The translations under genes and the position numbers were made by a program. Of a DNA stretch of 64,000 nt, positions 52,442 to 61,504 are shown piece by piece. Position 1 is the stretch's first letter. The number at the start of each line of letters is the position of its first letter. Source of the stretch: Betaproteobacteria bacterium. Its GTDB lineage: Bacteria; Pseudomonadota; Gammaproteobacteria; Burkholderiales; Usitatibacteraceae. The stretch is taken from NCBI GenBank assembly GCA_016720925.1, contig JADKJR010000010.1, positions 62,001 to 126,000 on the forward strand. Direction: 5' to 3'. The notes beneath the pieces were generated by a model. The model did not search any database, was not told where the DNA came from, and saw only the letters and a list, made by a program, of their open reading frames with translations.

Positions 52442-52531
52442 AAAAGGGAGGGGTGCCCAGTGCAGGCTCGTGTCTGCCACTTGGCACTTCCCCTTTGAAA
52501 AAGGGGGACTGAGGTGGACTGAGGGGGATTT
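52421..52531. repeat. Right palindromic flank of the DUF559 cassette
   Basis: CCTCCCTTT/AAGGGAGG (52431-52451), then GGGTGCCCAG, then CCCCTTTGAAAAAGGGG (52491-52506) and ACTGAGG..GACTGAGGGGGATT. Read on the minus strand it repeats the order seen in the left flank (CCCCCTCA, CCCC-TTTTTCAAA-GGGG, about 55 nt, GGGCAC, TTT-AAAGGGAGG), so the cassette has long imperfect terminal inverted repeats. Confidence 0.7.
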
Positions 52532-52575
52532 GCGGCGGTGAAGATATAGCCGCGTAATTTGATGATGCAGCCACC

Positions 52576-55500
52576 ATGAAACTCTCCTGCTCCCTCCTCC
52601 ACTGTCTCAGCAACTTCAGCTTCCTGCGTGGCGCTTCGCATGCCGAGCATCTGGTGTCTCGCGCAGCCGAACTGGGATACACGGCAATCGCCATTACCGA
52701 CGAATGTTCAGTCTCCGGCGCGGTGCGTGCGCATATGGAAGCAAAGGAACACAAGATCAAACTGATCATCGGCGCGGAATTCACCGTGCATGACGCACCC
52801 GCCATCGACCGGCTGATCCTGCTTGCGAAGAACCGCAATGGCTACGGCGACCTGTCCGAACTCATCACACTGGCGCGTTCGCGCTCGCCCAAGGGGGAAT
52901 ATCAGTTGTTCACTGGCGATCTCGCGCACCTCAGTGATGGCATCGCGATCATCGTCCCCTTTCCGCTGCACGCTGATGCACAGGCAAACATCGCCGCCAT
53001 TGCACGGCATTTTGTCGCCGCCTGCTGGCTGGGCGCCGCGCTCGATTACGGGCCTGATGACGAAGGCAAACTCACGGCACTGAACACGCTGGCCGAAGCA
53101 TGCCACCTGCCACTGGCCGCGTGCGACCGCATCCTGTTCGCCAACCGCGAAGACAAGCCGCTGCAGGACGTGCTCACCGCCGTGCGTCTCAAGAAACCGG
53201 TCGCCGAACTGGGCACCGCTCTCAACGTGCACGCGGAGAACTACCTGAAGCCGATCAGCCACCTGGCCCGCCGCTATTCGCCGGCAATGATCGCGCAGAC
53301 CCTCATCATCGCCGCGCACTGCAAATTCACTCTCGACGAATTACGCTACGAATATCCACGCGAAGTCATCCCCGTCGATGAAACCCCCGCCGCCTACTTG
53401 CGAAGGCTCACGGTTGAAGGCGGCGCCCGGCGCTATCCCCAGGGCATGCCGGACAACGTAAGCGCCCTGGTCGAGCATGAGCTGACAATCATTGCTGATC
53501 TCCATTACGAAGCGTATTTCCTGACCATCTGCGATGTCGTAAACTTCGCGCGCGACAAAAAAATTCTCTGCCAGGGACGCGGCTCGGCGGCGAACTCCGC
53601 CGTGTGCTATTGCCTCGGCATCACCGAGGTGGACCCCGGGCACATGCAGGTGCTGTTCGAGCGTTTCATCTCTCGCGAGCGCAACGAGCCGCCGGACATC
53701 GATGTCGACTTCGAGCACGAGCGCCGCGAGGAAGTGATGCAGTATCTCTACAACAAATACGGTCGCGACCGCACTGCGCTCACCGCCGCCGTCTCCACCT
53801 ACCGGCCCAAGGGGGCGATCCGCGATGTTGGTAAGGCGCTGGGGCTGACGTTGAGCCAGGTCGATACGCTGTCGAAGACCATTGCCTGGTGGGACGGTCG
53901 CAGCATCGCGCCCGAGCGCCTGATCGAAGCGGGATTCGATCCCGAAGCGCCGCGCATGCAAATGCTGATGAAGCTCACCGAAGCGCTGATCGGTTTTCCG
54001 CGCCATCTCTCGCAGCACTCCGGCGGCTTCGTCATCGCCCGCGACAAGCTTACACGGCTGGTGCCCATCGAGAACGCCGCCATGCCGGACCGCACCGTGA
54101 TCCAGTGGGACAAGGACGACCTCGATGCATTGGGGCTGCTGAAAGTCGATGTGCTGGCGCTGGGCATGCTGACCGCGATCCGCAAGACGCTCGATCTCAT
54201 CGGAAACTGGCGCGGACAGCCGATGGCCATGCAGGACGTGCCGCGCGAGGATCCGGTCACCTACCAGATGATCCAGCACGCCGACACCATCGGCGTGTTC
54301 CAGATCGAATCGCGCGCGCAGATGAGCATGCTGCCGCGATTGAAGCCGAAGTGCTTTTACGATCTGGTCATCGAAGTCGCCATCGTGCGGCCCGGTCCGA
54401 TCCAGGGCGGCATGGTGCACCCATATCTCAAACGCCGCACCGGCGAGGAGCCGGTGGTCTATCCGAGCAAGTCAGTGGAAGCGGTGCTATCGCGCACACT
54501 GGGCGTGCCGATATTCCAGGAACAGGTGATGCAACTGGCGATGGTCGCCGCTGGTTTCACCGCGGGCGAGGCCGACCAACTGCGCCGCGCCATGGCCGCG
54601 TGGAAACGCAAAGGCGGCCTGGAAAAATTCCGCGACAAGCTGGTCGGCGGCATGCGCGCGCGCGGCTACGACGAAGAATTCGCCGAGCGGCTGTACAAGC
54701 AGATGCAGGGCTTCGGCGAATACGGTTTCCCCGAATCGCACGCCGCCAGCTTCGCGCTGCTGGTCTACATCTCCTGCTGGCTGAAATGCCACCACCCTGC
54801 CGCATTCACCTGCGGCCTGCTGAATTCGCAGCCGCTGGGATTCTATTCGCCCTCGCAACTGGTGCAGGATGTTCAGCGTCACGGCGTGACGGTGCTGCCG
54901 GTCGATGTGACAATAAGCGAACACTGTTGCGTGCTGGCCGGCCCGCCGGAAAATCCGCAAATTCGCCTTGGGCTGGAAATGGTCGCGCAGCTTAACAAAA
55001 CCTCGGCCAAAAAAATCGTGGTGGCACGATCACAAGCCGCCTTCCTCGATGTTGCCGATCTCCAGCGTCGCGCGGAATTGACACAACAGGAAATCGAAGC
55101 ATTGGCCGCTGCCGACGCCTTTCACACTCTTATCGGCCACCGCCGCGATGCGTTATGGGAAGCGCTGGGGCTCGAACGCGACACGAAACTTTTCACCGCG
55201 CCCGCCGATCCCACCATTGCCACCCTCATTTCCCCGACCGAAGCCGACGACATTGTTGCCGATTTCCGTAGCCTCGGCCTGAGCCTGCGCCGCCACCCGC
55301 TGGCCTTGCTGCGCCCTGCACTGACCGCCCAGCGCATCCGCAGCGCCGAGGAAGTAAAGAATGCCCGCCACGGCCAGTTGATCCGCACCACCGGCCTCGT
55401 CACCTGCCGCCAGCGCCCCGGCACCGCCAAAGGCACCACCTTCGTCACACTCGAGGATGAGACTGGCTATGTGAACGTGGTGGTGTGGTCGCATGTCGCC

Positions 55501-55656
55501 GCCCGGCAACGCAAGGAACTGGTGCAGTCACGCCTGATGTGCGTGGCCGGGCGCGTCGAGCGGCAGGGGGAGGTGGTGCATTTGATCGCGGGGAAACTCA
55601 TCGACCAGACTGCAATGCTGGGCGAACTGGACTTCCACAGCCACGAGTTCCACTAG
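52576..55656 (+). CDS. dnaE2: Error-prone DNA polymerase III alpha-like subunit
   Basis: C-family translesion polymerase, 1026 aa. PHP domain (LHCLSNFSFLRGASHAEHLV, AIAITDE), catalytic core with GRGSAANSAVCYCLGITEVDP, RNEPPDIDVDFEHERREEVMQY and ALGLLKVDVLALGML, finger region (QHADTIGVFQIESRAQMSMLPR, VRPGPIQGGMVHPYL, HAASFALLVYISCWLKCHHP) and a C-terminal OB fold (LVTCRQRPGTAKGTTFVTLEDE). It works with ImuA/ImuB in SOS mutagenesis. No LexA box of its own is seen, so expression should come from the imuA promoter through the DUF559 cassette. Confidence 0.96.
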   Translation: MKLSCSLLHCLSNFSFLRGASHAEHLVSRAAELGYTAIAITDECSVSGAVRAHMEAKEHKIKLIIGAEFTVHDAPAIDRLILLAKNRNGYGDLSELITLARSRSPKGEYQLFTGDLAHLSDGIAIIVPFPLHADAQANIAAIARHFVAACWLGAALDYGPDDEGKLTALNTLAEACHLPLAACDRILFANREDKPLQDVLTAVRLKKPVAELGTALNVHAENYLKPISHLARRYSPAMIAQTLIIAAHCKFTLDELRYEYPREVIPVDETPAAYLRRLTVEGGARRYPQGMPDNVSALVEHELTIIADLHYEAYFLTICDVVNFARDKKILCQGRGSAANSAVCYCLGITEVDPGHMQVLFERFISRERNEPPDIDVDFEHERREEVMQYLYNKYGRDRTALTAAVSTYRPKGAIRDVGKALGLTLSQVDTLSKTIAWWDGRSIAPERLIEAGFDPEAPRMQMLMKLTEALIGFPRHLSQHSGGFVIARDKLTRLVPIENAAMPDRTVIQWDKDDLDALGLLKVDVLALGMLTAIRKTLDLIGNWRGQPMAMQDVPREDPVTYQMIQHADTIGVFQIESRAQMSMLPRLKPKCFYDLVIEVAIVRPGPIQGGMVHPYLKRRTGEEPVVYPSKSVEAVLSRTLGVPIFQEQVMQLAMVAAGFTAGEADQLRRAMAAWKRKGGLEKFRDKLVGGMRARGYDEEFAERLYKQMQGFGEYGFPESHAASFALLVYISCWLKCHHPAAFTCGLLNSQPLGFYSPSQLVQDVQRHGVTVLPVDVTISEHCCVLAGPPENPQIRLGLEMVAQLNKTSAKKIVVARSQAAFLDVADLQRRAELTQQEIEALAAADAFHTLIGHRRDALWEALGLERDTKLFTAPADPTIATLISPTEADDIVADFRSLGLSLRRHPLALLRPALTAQRIRSAEEVKNARHGQLIRTTGLVTCRQRPGTAKGTTFVTLEDETGYVNVVVWSHVAARQRKELVQSRLMCVAGRVERQGEVVHLIAGKLIDQTAMLGELDFHSHEFH

Positions 55657-55674
55657 AATTTGATCATTGCCAGC

Positions 55675-56079
55675 ATGAATAACCAACAACTCAAGAAATT
55701 CTGCCGCAGCCTGCCCGGAGCCAATGAACGCTTGCTGCCAGCCCCCTACAACATCCTCGTCTACTCGCTGGACAGGAAAAACTTCGCCTACTTCAAGACC
55801 AGCCAGCCCGAAATGTGGCGCTTCAGCATCAAGGTGTCTCCCGATCGTTTCATCGAACTCACTAGCGTGCCGGGCGTGAAGCCGGCGCGGTACCGCGGAC
55901 GCTATCACTGGATCACCATTGTCGCCGTGGGCAACTTTCCAGCCGGATACTTGCGGGAACTGGTGCAGTGGTCTTATCGATATGCGCTTGAGACTCTGCC
56001 GATGTCGCGCCGGAACTTATTGCCGACGGAGGGACGAATCGGCACTGCCACTAAGGTACTTCCGCCAAGGAAGCATTGA
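55675..56079 (+). CDS. MmcQ/YjbR family protein
   Basis: 134 aa from ATG 55675, 18 nt after dnaE2. Seen: LKKFCRSLPGANERL, YNILVYSLDRKNFAYFKTS, FSIKVSPDRFIELTSVPGVKPARYRGRYHWI and LRELVQWSYRYALETLP, the CyaY-like fold of the MmcQ/YjbR (DUF419) family, thought to bind DNA. The place behind dnaE2 suggests co-transcription with the SOS genes. Function not established. Confidence 0.88.
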   Translation: MNNQQLKKFCRSLPGANERLLPAPYNILVYSLDRKNFAYFKTSQPEMWRFSIKVSPDRFIELTSVPGVKPARYRGRYHWITIVAVGNFPAGYLRELVQWSYRYALETLPMSRRNLLPTEGRIGTATKVLPPRKH

Positions 56080-56289
56080 CAGCCAAAATCGTTGAGGCGT
56101 ACAGTCCGCAGACGGAATCGGAAACGTTTCCACTTTGCCCGGCAATTGTGCAGCGCAGCGTAATTTCGCCCGCGCAATAATCAATCACCGGGGATCGCCC
56201 GGCCAACTATCCTTGATCGACGAGAGCGCCATGTCTCACCATATTTCCGCCTCCCACTTCCCGCCGCGGCATGTCGCCGGCAAGCGTCC

Positions 56290-58836
56290 ATGAGCGAGCA
56301 TCTCACTCGCCTGGATGTCTATGCGCCGTTGTCCGGGGTCCTTGTGCCGTTGTCGGATGTACCCGACCCGGTTTTCGCCGAGCGCATGGTTGGTGACGGC
56401 GTTTCACTTGACCCGACCTCCAGTGAATTGCTGGCACCTGTTGCCGGGATCGTCACGCATCTCCACAACGCGCACCACGCGTTGACCATTACGACCGATG
56501 ACGGTATCGAGGTGCTGGTACATATCGGCATTGATACGGTAATGCTGCGCGGCGAAGGATTTGCACCGCGCATCCGCCAGGGCGAACGCGTCACAATGGG
56601 ACAACCCTTGATCGGCTTTGCCGCCGATTTTGTGGCGACGCGCGCTCGCAGCCTGCTCACGCAAGTTCTCATTGCCAACGGTGGCGAAGAAATTCATGTC
56701 GCCCCCTTTAGCGGACCCGTGCAAGCGGGACGCGACGTCGTCATGCGCATCGAGCACCGCCCAGTCACAACCGAGTTGACCATGCACAGCGACCACGCGA
56801 GTGCGACGTTATTCTCCGAGCCAGTTACGTTGCCGAACCCGCAGGGCCTGCATGCGCGCCCGGCGGCAGTGCTTGCCGCTGCCGCCAAGAAGTTTCGCGC
56901 GGATGTCAGGCTGCTTCGTGGCAAAGATGAGGCCAACGCCAAATCCGTCGTTTCCGTCATGGTACTTTCAACACAGGCCGGCGATTCGATACGCGTACAG
57001 GCAAGCGGCGCGGACGCGGCGCAAGCGGTGCGCGAACTGGCGGCGTTGCTCGCGGCGGGTTGCGGCGAAGGAGCTGGGGAAAGTCAAGCAGCTGCCTCGG
57101 CGCCGCTGACGAGGCCGGTCACCGCGCCAACCGCCGCGACCGGCGTTGCAAGCGCAAATCCCGACATTTTCCCTGGCGTGGCCGCATCGCCCGGGCTTGC
57201 GGTGGGAAAAGTCGTACAGGTGCGAGCGCAGCGAATCGAGGTGAGCGAAGCCGGGGTCGGCGTCGTCCGCGAGCGCGCGCACCTTGACACCGCATTGCGT
57301 GAGGCCGTACGCGACGTCGAATTGCTCAAGCGCGAAATCGCCGACGCATCGAAAGCGAAGATTCTGGACGCGCATCAGGAATTGCTCGCGGATCCGGAAC
57401 TGGTCGACCTTGCGGTGGAAAACATTGCGAATGGCAAGAGCGCCGGCTGGGCGTGGCGCGCGGCATTCACGCTCTATGCGGGTGAGCTCGAAGGTCTCGA
57501 CAATGCTCTGCTGCGCGAGCGCGCCAACGACGTGCGTGACGTCGGCCGGCGCGTGTTGCTGCTGCTCGCGGGCGTCACGCACGCCAAAATCGACGTGCCC
57601 ACCGGGTCGATCCTGATCGCCGAAGAACTCACGCCGTCGGATACCGCCACGCTCGACCGCAGCAAGGTGCTCGGTTTTTGCACGGTCGGCGGTGGCGCGA
57701 CCGGGCACGTGGCGATACTCGCACGCTCGTTCGGCATACCCGCCATTTGCGGAATGGATTCCGCCGCCCTCAAGATCAGCGACGGCACCGAAGTCGTCAT
57801 TGACGGCAGCGCGGGCACATTGCGGCGCAACCCGGATGCCGCCGCACTCTCCGAAGCCCATGCACGCATGACGCGTCACGCGGCGCGCGTCGAGCAGGAG
57901 AAAGCAGCCGCCGGTGCGCCTGCGATAACACGGGATGGCGCCCGCATCGAGGTCGTCGCCAATGTCCGCGACGCGGCGGAAACACGCGAAGCCGTGGCGA
58001 TCGGCGGCGAAGGCGTCGGATTGCTGCGTTCGGAATTCCTGTTCAGTGATCGCGATACAGCGCCCAGCGAAGACGAGCAGGCGGCCGCCTATCGGGCCGT
58101 GGCGGAAGTGCTGGGGCGTGAACGGCCATTGGTCATTCGCACCCTCGACATCGGCGGCGACAAACCGCTTTCCTACCTGCCGATGCCGCGCGAAGACAAT
58201 CCGTTCCTCGGGCTGCGCGGCATTCGGGTCAGTCTCGATTATCCGGACATGTTCCGCACCCAATTGCGCGCCATGCTCAAAGCTGCCCCAGTCGGCAATC
58301 TGCACATCATGTTTCCGATGATCGCGACTCTGGATGAACTGCGCGCGGCGAAAAAGATCCTCAATGAGGAACAGCGAAATACCGGCCACACCGCCAAAGT
58401 TGGTATCATGATCGAAGTGCCGTCGGCCGCACTGATCGCAGAACGTTTGGCGCCCGAGGTGGATTTTTTCTCGATCGGCACCAACGATTTGACGCAATAC
58501 ACGCTGGCGATGGATCGCGGTCATGCGCGCCTGGCTCGCGAAGCCGACGGATTGCACCCTTCCGTGCTGCGTCTGATCGGCATGACCGTCGATGCGGCGC
58601 ACCAACACGACAAGTGGGTCGGTGTTTGCGGCGGTATTGCCGGCGATGCGATGGCGGTGCCGGTGCTGATCGGCCTTGGCGTGGATGAATTGTCCGTCTC
58701 GGTGCCCGCGATCCCCGCTGTCAAGGCATTGGTCTGCCGGCTCACGCGCAGCGAGTGTCAATCACTCGCGCAGGAAGTATTGCAAATGGGAACGGCCACC
58801 GAGGTACGCGCGCGGCTGGCTTCGTTCGCCGATTGA
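56290..58836 (+). CDS. PTS fusion protein: EIIA(Glc/Nag)-HPr-Enzyme I
   Basis: 848 aa. Residues 1 to about 155 are EIIA of the glucose family (VHIGIDTVMLRGEGF with the phospho-His); about 175-262 are HPr (NPQGLHARPAAVLA, phospho-His in GLHAR); about 290-848 are Enzyme I (FPGVAASPGLAVG, phospho-His in GGGATGHVAILARS, GEGVGLLRSEFLF, RTLDIGGDKPLSYLP, EDNPFLGLRGIR, MIEVPSAALIAERLA, SIGTNDLTQYTLAMDRGH, VGVCGGIAGD). It moves phosphate from PEP to the IICB gene that follows after 53 nt, a self-contained sugar uptake unit. Reduced GGATGH replaces the usual GGRTSH. The sugar is probably N-acetylglucosamine, judged from the partner. Weak Shine-Dalgarno. Confidence 0.93.
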   Translation: MSEHLTRLDVYAPLSGVLVPLSDVPDPVFAERMVGDGVSLDPTSSELLAPVAGIVTHLHNAHHALTITTDDGIEVLVHIGIDTVMLRGEGFAPRIRQGERVTMGQPLIGFAADFVATRARSLLTQVLIANGGEEIHVAPFSGPVQAGRDVVMRIEHRPVTTELTMHSDHASATLFSEPVTLPNPQGLHARPAAVLAAAAKKFRADVRLLRGKDEANAKSVVSVMVLSTQAGDSIRVQASGADAAQAVRELAALLAAGCGEGAGESQAAASAPLTRPVTAPTAATGVASANPDIFPGVAASPGLAVGKVVQVRAQRIEVSEAGVGVVRERAHLDTALREAVRDVELLKREIADASKAKILDAHQELLADPELVDLAVENIANGKSAGWAWRAAFTLYAGELEGLDNALLRERANDVRDVGRRVLLLLAGVTHAKIDVPTGSILIAEELTPSDTATLDRSKVLGFCTVGGGATGHVAILARSFGIPAICGMDSAALKISDGTEVVIDGSAGTLRRNPDAAALSEAHARMTRHAARVEQEKAAAGAPAITRDGARIEVVANVRDAAETREAVAIGGEGVGLLRSEFLFSDRDTAPSEDEQAAAYRAVAEVLGRERPLVIRTLDIGGDKPLSYLPMPREDNPFLGLRGIRVSLDYPDMFRTQLRAMLKAAPVGNLHIMFPMIATLDELRAAKKILNEEQRNTGHTAKVGIMIEVPSAALIAERLAPEVDFFSIGTNDLTQYTLAMDRGHARLAREADGLHPSVLRLIGMTVDAAHQHDKWVGVCGGIAGDAMAVPVLIGLGVDELSVSVPAIPAVKALVCRLTRSECQSLAQEVLQMGTATEVRARLASFAD

Positions 58837-58889
58837 TTGTAAGTAATGAATGCAGCAGCCAGAATAAATCCATAAAGAGGAGACGCAAC

Positions 58890-60704
58890 ATGTTCAAAAA
58901 TTCATTCGCCTTCCTGCAAAAGATCGGCAAGTCGCTGATGCTGCCGGTCGCGGTGCTGCCGGTGGCGGGATTGCTGCTCGGTATCGGCGCGGCAAACTTC
59001 GAATGGATCCCGCCGCTGATTTCCGCACTGATGAAAAACTCCGGCGATGTCATCTTCGGCAATCTGCCACTGATCTTCGCCATTGGTGTTGCGGTGGGAT
59101 TCACCGAGAACGACGGTGTATCCGGCATTGCAGCGACCATCGGCTACATGGTCATGCTGACGACGATGGGCGTCATGGCCGGCGTGTGGGGTGTGGAGCC
59201 GGCCACCATCATGGGTATCAAGTCGATGCAGACCGGCGTGTTCGGCGGCATTCTGGCCGGCGGGTTGGCCGCGTGGATGTTCAACCGCTATTACCGCATT
59301 TCACTGCCGCCCTACCTCGCGTTTTTTGCCGGCAAACGATTTGTGCCCATCATCACGGCACTCGCCGCGATCGTGCTGGGCGTGGTGATGTCGGTGGTGT
59401 GGCCACCGGTACAAAACACGATCAACGCGTTTTCGCACTGGGCCGCCGTGAGCGATCCGCGCACCGCCGCAACCGTCTATGGCTTTGTCGAGCGCCTGCT
59501 GATTCCCTTTGGCCTGCATCACATCTGGAACGTGCCGTTCTTCTTCGAAATGGGCTCGTTCACCGACGCGGCCGGCAAAGTGGTGCGCGGCGATATCAAC
59601 CGCTTCTTCGCGGGCGATCCGACCGCGGGCGTGCTCGCAGGCGCGTTCCTGTTCAAGATGTTTGGCTTGCCGGCGGCGGCAATTGCCATCTGGCAGAGCG
59701 CCAAACCGCAGAACAAGGTCGCTGTCGGTGGCGTCATGATCTCCGCCGCGCTGACATCGTTCCTAACTGGCATCACCGAGCCGATCGAGTTCGCGTTCCT
59801 GTTTGTGGCGCCTGTGCTGTATTTGATTCACGCGGTGCTCGCCGCATCAACGCAGTTCGTGGCCAACACGCTCGGCATGCACATGGGCTTCACGTTCTCG
59901 CAGGGCGGCATCGATTTTCTGGTATTCAATGTATTCGGCAAGTTCTCGCAGAACTGGTGGCTGGTGCTGGTGCTGGGCCCCATCTATGCGGCCATCTACT
60001 ACGGCGTATTTCGCGGCGCGATTAAATGGCTGAACCTCGCCACACCGGGACGTGAAGATGAATCGGTCGCGCAAGCAACTTCAGGCGGCGCGACCAGTGG
60101 GCGTTCGCAGGAACTGGTGCTCGCCTTTGGCGGACGTGACAATATCGCCAGCCTGGACGCCTGCATCACCCGGCTGCGCGTGGCCGTCAAGGACATCGCG
60201 AAGGTCGATCAGGGAAAACTCAAGGGAATGGGTGCGGCGGGCGTGATGGTGGTCGGCAACGGCGTTCAGGCGATCTTCGGCACGCTCTCCGAGAACATGA
60301 AAACCGACATGCAGGAATATCTGCAGCGCACAACGCATGACGGAAACGCGGACGCCGCAATGACAACACCCAATGCGGCGAAGGCAGCGCCCTCACCTGT
60401 CAGCCCATCATCCCATGTCGCGGCGGCACCCACGGTCGCCGTAAGCGCCGGTCCGGACCTATGGGTGCGTGAAGCCGCAGGACCTTTGCTCGCGGCGCTG
60501 GGCGGTCGCGGTAACTTGCGCGGAATCGAAGCCGTCGCGTACACACGCCTGCGCGTCGAACTCGCTGATGGCACACGCTTTGACGAAGCCGCCGCGCGGC
60601 TCGCGGGAGTGGTCGGCGTGATGCCGGTCGCGGCGGGGGTGCTACACCTTATTGTCGGCGACAAGGCCGGTCATTACGCGCAGGCGATCGTACTCACGGA
60701 TTAA
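58890..60704 (+). CDS. nagE: PTS N-acetylglucosamine/glucose-type EIICB with a second IIB-like domain
   Basis: 604 aa from ATG 58890 (GAGGAG upstream). EIIC (about 1-390): LQKIGKSLMLPVAVLPVAGLLLGIG, PLIFAIGVAVGFTENDGVSGIA, HHIWNVPFF, GITEPIEFAFLFVAPVLYLIHA and GFTFSQGGIDF. First EIIB (about 405-480) has the phospho-Cys in LDACITRLRVAV. An Ala/Pro/Thr linker leads to a second EIIB-like copy (about 525-604) where the motif reads VAYTRLRVELAD, with Tyr in place of Cys. IIC features favour N-acetylglucosamine; glucose cannot be excluded. The extra domain cannot carry phosphate and may be regulatory. Confidence 0.92.
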   Translation: MFKNSFAFLQKIGKSLMLPVAVLPVAGLLLGIGAANFEWIPPLISALMKNSGDVIFGNLPLIFAIGVAVGFTENDGVSGIAATIGYMVMLTTMGVMAGVWGVEPATIMGIKSMQTGVFGGILAGGLAAWMFNRYYRISLPPYLAFFAGKRFVPIITALAAIVLGVVMSVVWPPVQNTINAFSHWAAVSDPRTAATVYGFVERLLIPFGLHHIWNVPFFFEMGSFTDAAGKVVRGDINRFFAGDPTAGVLAGAFLFKMFGLPAAAIAIWQSAKPQNKVAVGGVMISAALTSFLTGITEPIEFAFLFVAPVLYLIHAVLAASTQFVANTLGMHMGFTFSQGGIDFLVFNVFGKFSQNWWLVLVLGPIYAAIYYGVFRGAIKWLNLATPGREDESVAQATSGGATSGRSQELVLAFGGRDNIASLDACITRLRVAVKDIAKVDQGKLKGMGAAGVMVVGNGVQAIFGTLSENMKTDMQEYLQRTTHDGNADAAMTTPNAAKAAPSPVSPSSHVAAAPTVAVSAGPDLWVREAAGPLLAALGGRGNLRGIEAVAYTRLRVELADGTRFDEAAARLAGVVGVMPVAAGVLHLIVGDKAGHYAQAIVLTD

Positions 60705-60743
60705 TGCTGCGCCGAAGAGCAAAGGCGCATTGCTTTTGGTTTT

Positions 60744-60761
60744 CCCCGGCGCCGGCCGGGG
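60744..60761 (+). terminator. Hairpin after the PTS operon
   Basis: CCCCGGC/GCCGGGG, a 7-bp GC stem flanked by TTTT and AAGG, 40 nt after the nagE stop. No downstream U-tract, so a weak or Rho-dependent end at best. The spacer 60705-61089 also holds palindrome copy 6 and a 21-codon TTG frame behind AGGAGG (60982-61047) of unknown meaning. Confidence 0.4.
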
Positions 60762-60819
60762 AAGGAAGATCTTGCTCTTGCATATTTCCCAGCGTTCAGG
60801 CATAGCCCGCATTTATAGT

Positions 60820-60890
60820 AAAAACACAAGCATTGGCGCGGCTTGTGGCAGCTTTATAGCCTAGAAGCCGCCCCAGTGCTTGCGTTTGTC
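60820..60890 (+). repeat. Dispersed intergenic palindrome, copy 6
   Basis: AACACAAGCATTGGCGCGGC, inner GGCAGCTTTATAGCC, then GCCGCCCCAGTGCTTG. The only copy that follows a rightward gene (nagE). Confidence 0.78.
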
Positions 60891-61089
60891 GCCTGTACCG
60901 ATCGCGCGAATTGATGCGCCTCGCATTAACGTTGTCCAGTGACGAATGACGTGTTTGCTATTTCAAATAGGAGGCACTAAATTGCCCCAAACGCTTGATC
61001 ATGACTTTTTCAGCGGCCCCTCAAGAGGGTTACTTTGCGCAGCGTAATTTAGAACTTCTATTTCAAAGTGATATCGCAAAGGACGCGAC

Positions 61090-61401
61090 TTGCCAATTTT
61101 CTGTGCTGTCTATGAAGGAAAACCTGCCCCGCGTGCAGAAGATGCGGTAGAGGTCGGAGGCGCGTCAATTGTCTGCTGGATCAAAGCGATATCAGCTGCG
61201 GAGGCTGCCAAACTCGCTCGCCAGACAATTGAAGAGAGACTTTGGATAATCGTCGCAGTCGACGAAGAATGGACAGAAGTAACAAAGAGTCGTGTCCCGC
61301 TCAGTTCATCGCCATACTTCGAACAGGCAGCAATTGATGGTGAGTGCTATGTATTCCACACTTGGAACAATGAAGCCGATAGTGGCAATCTGGCGCGTTA
61401 G
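61090..61401 (+). CDS. Hypothetical protein (103 aa)
   Basis: TTG start with AAAGGA at the right distance. 103 aa, mixed alpha/beta, acidic (SAAEAAKLARQTIEERLWII, VAVDEEWTEVTKSRV). No signal peptide, no membrane helix, no motif I recognise. Alone or first of a loose rightward group with the next gene (103-nt gap). Its composition is ordinary and the frame clearly longer than neighbours by chance, but coding status is only moderately sure. Confidence 0.55.
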   Translation: MPIFCAVYEGKPAPRAEDAVEVGGASIVCWIKAISAAEAAKLARQTIEERLWIIVAVDEEWTEVTKSRVPLSSSPYFEQAAIDGECYVFHTWNNEADSGNLAR

Positions 61402-61504
61402 TCTGCGACACAATATTGGGGTAAAGGTCGCCGCCTTCTGGCGCTGGGCCGTCGCAAATACGCGCCGCCCCATCTTGATTGTCCAGGTACTTCGATAATT
61501 CGCC

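Noticed and set aside
56968..58761. 597-codon leftward open frame opposite the PTS fusion gene, and similar long antisense frames (53341-54420, 14105-15322, 42269-43156)
   Set aside because: They mirror well-identified genes on the other strand; the products are rich in His, Arg and Gln with no domain, as expected for antisense frames in GC-rich codons.
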